In this document: piece by piece, positions 13,593 through 16,201 of the stretch
Position numbering within the stretch: position 1 is the first letter of the stretch
Layout: every line of letters starts with the position of its first letter
NCBI GenBank assembly: GCA_038043025.1
Contig: JBBTCW010000048.1
Coordinates: 1-16,201 of the forward strand
DNA from: O2-02-FULL-42-9 sp038043025
GTDB lineage: Bacteria > Pseudomonadota > Gammaproteobacteria > UBA12402
Direction of reading: 5' to 3'
Length of the DNA: 16,201 nucleotides
Position numbers and translations under genes: made by a program
The notes under the pieces: model-generated
Database searches by the model: none
The model's input: only the letters and a program-made list of their open reading frames with translations
Told to the model about the DNA's origin: nothing

Positions 13593-14483
13593 TTAATTAA
13601 TATGCGACATAATGCCTTCAAATTCTTCGAGACTATTATATGGAATGATGAGTTTGCCCTTCCCTTTTGGATTGTGCAAAATCGTGACCGTTGCGCCAAG
13701 CTTGTCGGATAATTCGTTTTGCAAATTCAACACATCAGGATCCGCTGGACGTATCGCCTTTTTGATGACCGTTCCATTTAAAATGCGTCTCACTAAAATT
13801 TCTGTTTCACGCACCGATAATTCACGCTCAACAACTGTTCTGGCCGCTTGACTTTGACGTTCACCTTCTAATGCTAATAATGTGCGTGCGTGACCCATTT
13901 CTAAATCGCCGCGCTCTAACATTGTTTTAACATCAAGGTTTAAATTTAACAAACGTAATAAATTTGTCACGGTCGCGCGTGACTTGCCAACCGTGCGAGC
14001 TAAATCTTCGTGACGCAAACCACATTCATCCAACAACCGTTTTAACGCGTGCGCTTTTTCCATCGGATTCAAATCTTCGCGCTGAATATTTTCAATCAAC
14101 GCCATCGCCATGGCCGTTTCGTCGGACAACTCTCTGATGATCACCGGAACTTCTAAATATTCGGCTAATTGCGCTGCGCGCCATCGTCGTTCGCCAGCAA
14201 TAATTTCATATTTATTTTCACCTACTTGACGCACGAGAATCGGTTGAATGATGCCTTGCGCGCGAATGGATTCCGCTAATTCTTCCAACGCTTCTGCCGC
14301 CATATCTTGTCGCGGCTGAAATTGTCCGCGCTGTAAATATTCAACAGGCAGCTTGCGTAAACCATCTGTGGAGACGCCCTCTTTCACTGTTTCAGTTAAC
14401 GTTGTCGTCGCCAATATGGATTCGCTCAATGTGCCACCGAGCAACGAATCCAAATCTCGGCCTAATCCACGTTTTTTTATCAT
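13593..14483 (-). CDS. parB: Chromosome-partitioning protein ParB
   Basis: A centromere-binding CTPase of 296 aa that loads on parS and spreads. The N-terminal KRGLGRDLDSLLG tail that stimulates ParA is at 4-16. The CTP-binding signature is IIAGERRWRA (94-103), with ENIQREDLNPMEKA at 131-144. The helix-turn-helix is at about 157-179 (EDLARTVGKSRATVTNLLRL). A C-terminal dimerisation region follows. I found no parS 16-mer in the window. AGGGT precedes the ATG. The gap to parA is filled with hairpin repeats. Confidence 0.95.
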   Translation of the reverse strand: MIKKRGLGRDLDSLLGGTLSESILATTTLTETVKEGVSTDGLRKLPVEYLQRGQFQPRQDMAAEALEELAESIRAQGIIQPILVRQVGENKYEIIAGERRWRAAQLAEYLEVPVIIRELSDETAMAMALIENIQREDLNPMEKAHALKRLLDECGLRHEDLARTVGKSRATVTNLLRLLNLNLDVKTMLERGDLEMGHARTLLALEGERQSQAARTVVERELSVRETEILVRRILNGTVIKKAIRPADPDVLNLQNELSDKLGATVTILHNPKGKGKLIIPYNSLEEFEGIMSHIN

Positions 14484-14515
14484 ATAGTTACCCTAATTAA
14501 TGTCTCATCCTTCTA

Positions 14516-14547
14516 TGTCATCCCGCGGCGAAGACCGCGGGATCCAG
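14516..14547 (-). repeat. CTGGAT-type palindromic repeat, copy 1 of the parA-parB cluster
   Basis: A 32-nt unit with TGTCAT and ATCCAG at its ends. Its stem arms are ATCCCGCGG and CCGCGGGAT. It is inverted relative to the copies at 14632 and 14665 and is identical to the next unit. Confidence 0.9.
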
Positions 14548-14551
14548 TCTT

Positions 14552-14583
14552 TGTCATCCCGCGGCGAAGACCGCGGGATCCAG
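14552..14583 (-). repeat. CTGGAT-type palindromic repeat, copy 2 of the cluster
   Basis: Identical over 32 nt to 14516-14547, separated by TCTT, so the tandem period is 36 nt. Confidence 0.9.
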
Positions 14584-14598
14584 GAAATTTATATTAAA

Positions 14599-14630
14599 GA
14601 TTATAATAACGGAGTACCGTTATTATAATC
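14599..14630. repeat. Perfect AT-rich palindrome inside the repeat cluster
   Basis: Arms GATTATAATAACGG and CCGTTATTATAATC (14 bp each, no mismatch) enclose the loop AGTA. It has a different sequence from the flanking GC-rich hairpins. It could be the centre of a composite repeat unit or a protein site. No T-run follows, so it is not a typical terminator. Confidence 0.85.
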
Positions 14631-14631
14631 A

Positions 14632-14659
14632 CTGGATACCGGCTTTCGCCGGTATGACG
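14632..14659 (+). repeat. CTGGAT-type palindromic repeat, copy 3 of the cluster (variant)
   Basis: Ends are CTGGAT and ATGACG, with stem ATACCGGC / GCCGGTAT and loop TTTC. Shorter stem and different bases from copies 1 and 2, but with compensating changes that keep the pairing. Confidence 0.85.
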
Positions 14660-14664
14660 AAAGT

Positions 14665-14695
14665 CTGGATGCCGCGATCAAGTCGCGGCATGACA
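14665..14695 (+). repeat. CTGGAT-type palindromic repeat, copy 4, overlapping the parA 3' end
   Basis: Ends are CTGGAT and ATGACA, with stem ATGCCGCGA / TCGCGGCAT and loop TCAAG. The minus strand of this unit encodes the last five ParA residues (CHAAT) and the stop codon TGA (14680-14678). Confidence 0.9.
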
Positions 14696-15460
14696 AGCAA
14701 CCGTCTGCCGTCTTAAAATTTCACCCGCCAGCGCTAAATAGGCAATGGCACCTTGTGATTGTGCATCATACATGAGTGCTGATTGACCAAAACTCGGCGC
14801 TTCAGCTAACCGCACATTGCGCGGAATAACCGTACGATAAACTTTATCACCAAAATGTTGCAACAACTGTTCGGACACATCCACCGACAAACGATTGCGC
14901 CCATCGTACATGGTTCGCAAAATGCCTTCGATAACTAGCCCAGGATTAATCGATTCCTTAATCTGTTCAATCGTTCGCATTAAACCAGACAACCCTTCCA
15001 ATGCATAATATTCACATTGCATCGGAATCAGTATTGAATGCGCGGCCACAAAACCATTTAACGTCAACACATTTAACGACGGCGCGCAATCTAAAATGAT
15101 AAAATCATATTCGCCGGTGAGCGGACGCAAAATATTGCGTAATCGATTTTCGCGATCCGGCATAGTTAATAATTTAATTTCTGCAACCGTTAAGTCGCTG
15201 TTCGCCGGCAAAATATCATAACCAACGGGCGACGCGATGCGTACTTCAACAAAAGGCTTCTGCCCCATCAATAAATCATTGAGTGAACGCGATAATTTAT
15301 TTTTATCCACGCCACTGCCCATCGTCGCGTTACCTTGGGGATCCAAATCGACCAACATAACTTTGCGTTTCGTTGCAACCAACGAAGCAGCTAAATTCAC
15401 TGCGGTGGTTGTTTTGCCTACCCCGCCTTTGCGATTGCCAATTGCAATGATTCTGCCCAC
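14678..15460 (-). CDS. parA: Chromosome-partitioning ATPase ParA
   Basis: A Walker-type P-loop ATPase (260 aa) that works with ParB in origin segregation. The deviant Walker A KGGVGKTT is at 11-18, with the signature Lys K11. Walker A' is LVDLDPQGNAT (D40), and Walker B is FIILDCAPSLN (D124). The start is GTG (15460), with AAGGA 8 nt upstream; the rsmG stop lies between them, so the genes are coupled. The final residues (CHAAT) come from a palindromic repeat and are unlikely to be conserved. Confidence 0.95.
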   Translation of the reverse strand: MGRIIAIGNRKGGVGKTTTAVNLAASLVATKRKVMLVDLDPQGNATMGSGVDKNKLSRSLNDLLMGQKPFVEVRIASPVGYDILPANSDLTVAEIKLLTMPDRENRLRNILRPLTGEYDFIILDCAPSLNVLTLNGFVAAHSILIPMQCEYYALEGLSGLMRTIEQIKESINPGLVIEGILRTMYDGRNRLSVDVSEQLLQHFGDKVYRTVIPRNVRLAEAPSFGQSALMYDAQSQGAIAYLALAGEILRRQTVACHAAT

Positions 15461-15462
15461 GT

Positions 15463-16080
15463 TTACATCCTTTTTATTGCCACTACATGTCGCTCTGCGT
15501 TGAGTCCAGACACTTTGAGCGGAATTACTTTGTCTACCAGAAAGTTTTTGTTGATCATTTTCAGATCATCAGATGGATCGGTTCCTTTCATGGCCAAAAA
15601 CAACCCGTCCTCACAACATAAATGCCGCGTGGTCGAAAGCATATCAGGAATTGACGCAAATGCACGCGTCACAACCGTGTCAAAACAATGTTCTGGGTGA
15701 TAGTTTTCTGCACGTTCATGGATAATTTCGATGTTTTCTAAGCAAAGTTCTAGCAAAATTTGATTTAGAAACCGGGTTTTTTTACCGTTACTGTCTAGTA
15801 GAGTAAATTGCCGGTCTGGAAAAATTATAGCCAAAGGCACGCCAGGCAATCCAGCGCCGGTGCCCACATCAATAATGCGTCGGCCGTCCAAATAGGGCGC
15901 AATACTTAAACTATCGAGGATATGTTTAATGACCATTGCATGAGGATCGGTGATTGCCGTTAAATTATAGGCCTTATTCCATTTCATCATGAGCTGCAAA
16001 TAGTGCGCCAACTTCTCACGCTGATTCAGTGATAAAGATGATCCTAGATATTTTTCCAGCAATGGCATAAAGTGTTTCAT
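15463..16080 (-). CDS. rsmG: 16S rRNA (guanine527-N7) methyltransferase RsmG (GidB)
   Basis: An SAM-dependent methyltransferase (205 aa) that methylates G527 of 16S rRNA. The N-terminal MKWNKAYNLTAI (32-43) and the SAM-binding IIDVGTGAGLPGVPLAI (69-85) are hallmarks, with LLDSNGKKTRFL (94-105) and VVTRAFASI (136-144) next. The start ATG 16080 has no good ribosome binding site; ATG 16068 (Met5) is an alternative. In related genomes mnmG precedes this gene. Here only a short repeated coding tail is found upstream within the window. Confidence 0.95.
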   Translation of the reverse strand: MKHFMPLLEKYLGSSLSLNQREKLAHYLQLMMKWNKAYNLTAITDPHAMVIKHILDSLSIAPYLDGRRIIDVGTGAGLPGVPLAIIFPDRQFTLLDSNGKKTRFLNQILLELCLENIEIIHERAENYHPEHCFDTVVTRAFASIPDMLSTTRHLCCEDGLFLAMKGTDPSDDLKMINKNFLVDKVIPLKVSGLNAERHVVAIKRM

Positions 16081-16094
16081 CTGATTATTTTACT

Positions 16095-16110
16095 GTGCTT
16101 TAGCAAGCAC
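16095..16110. other. Small hairpin upstream of rsmG
   Basis: GTGCTT and AAGCAC (6 bp) flank the 4-nt loop TAGC. No T-run follows on either strand, so a terminator is possible but weak. Confidence 0.35.
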
Positions 16111-16127
16111 TCAAAGAACTAAAATGG

Positions 16128-16178
16128 CTATTTCCCCGCGGCTTGTTGCATGGGTTTATACATAAGTAGGCTTAAAAA
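16128..16178 (-). pseudogene. Short coding tail related to the left-edge gene end
   Basis: After an in-frame TAA (16181-16179) the minus strand reads FLSLLMYKPMQQAAGK and stops at TAG (16130-16128). MYKPM..AAG matches the left-edge reading frame, including a 20-bp DNA identity. It cannot be a full gene by itself. Too short to name. Confidence 0.4.
16148..16167. repeat. Right arm of the 20-bp inverted repeat spanning the window
   Basis: Exact reverse complement of 14-33, with the matching tccccgc (16133-16139) at the same 8-nt spacing. Confidence 0.75.
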
Positions 16179-16201
16179 TTAATCAATTTTTGTGTAGACT
16201 T

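Noticed and set aside
14484..14677. Possible parS site in the parA-parB gap
   Set aside because: The known 16-mer parS consensus (TGTTTCACGTGAAACA) is not present here or elsewhere in the window; the hairpins have unrelated sequences.
14516..14695. CRISPR-like repeat array
   Set aside because: Only two identical units with a 4-nt spacer, the rest inverted variants; no unique spacers of constant length and no cas genes.

Overview
The window looks like an AT-rich gammaproteobacterial chromosome, most likely from the Legionellales (Coxiella/Legionella relatives) or a similar host-associated lineage. The order rsmG-parA-parB-(cupin)-atpI...atpBEFHAGDC is the usual gammaproteobacterial origin-proximal order, all on the minus strand. 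The lineage call is inference from gene order, protein style and base composition; no search was run.

Layout on the minus strand, right to left: rsmG (16S rRNA methyltransferase), parA and parB (chromosome partitioning), a small cupin gene, atpI, then the F1Fo-ATP synthase genes atpB, atpE, atpF, atpH, atpA, atpG, atpD and atpC, and finally a cysteine-synthase-like gene at the left edge. The Fo and F1 subunits are complete and carry the expected catalytic motifs.

This conserved backbone is interrupted in several places. (1) Between atpI and atpB there is about 3.5 kb holding a plus-strand three-gene ABC importer of the TrpXYZ type and a minus-strand Phd/RelE-type toxin-antitoxin pair. Next to atpB lies a second, degenerate AtpI-like C-terminus. 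(2) Downstream of atpC, a ~235 bp near-identical copy of the atpC 5' end, including its ribosome binding site, sits directly upstream of the cysteine synthase gene. It is separated from the real atpC by an IS110-type transposase remnant and a gene for a small secreted six-cysteine protein. (3) Three gaps inside the operons hold palindromic repeats: a CTCAGCTCAGAGG repeat between atpG and atpD, a CTGGAT...ATGAC hairpin between atpB and atpE, and a five-hairpin cluster between parA and parB that also encodes the last residues and stop codon of ParA. (4) A 20-bp inverted repeat lies at the two ends of the window, which suggests that the window may be a whole contig ending in a dispersed repeat.

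In function, the ATP synthase genes make the membrane rotary enzyme, parAB segregate the origin region, and rsmG modifies 16S rRNA. The importer, toxin-antitoxin pair, secreted protein and repeats are accessory. No clearly new multi-gene system is visible. The most unusual signals are the partial gene duplications (atpC 5' end, atpI 3' end) and the repeat insertions that remodel an otherwise conserved operon.
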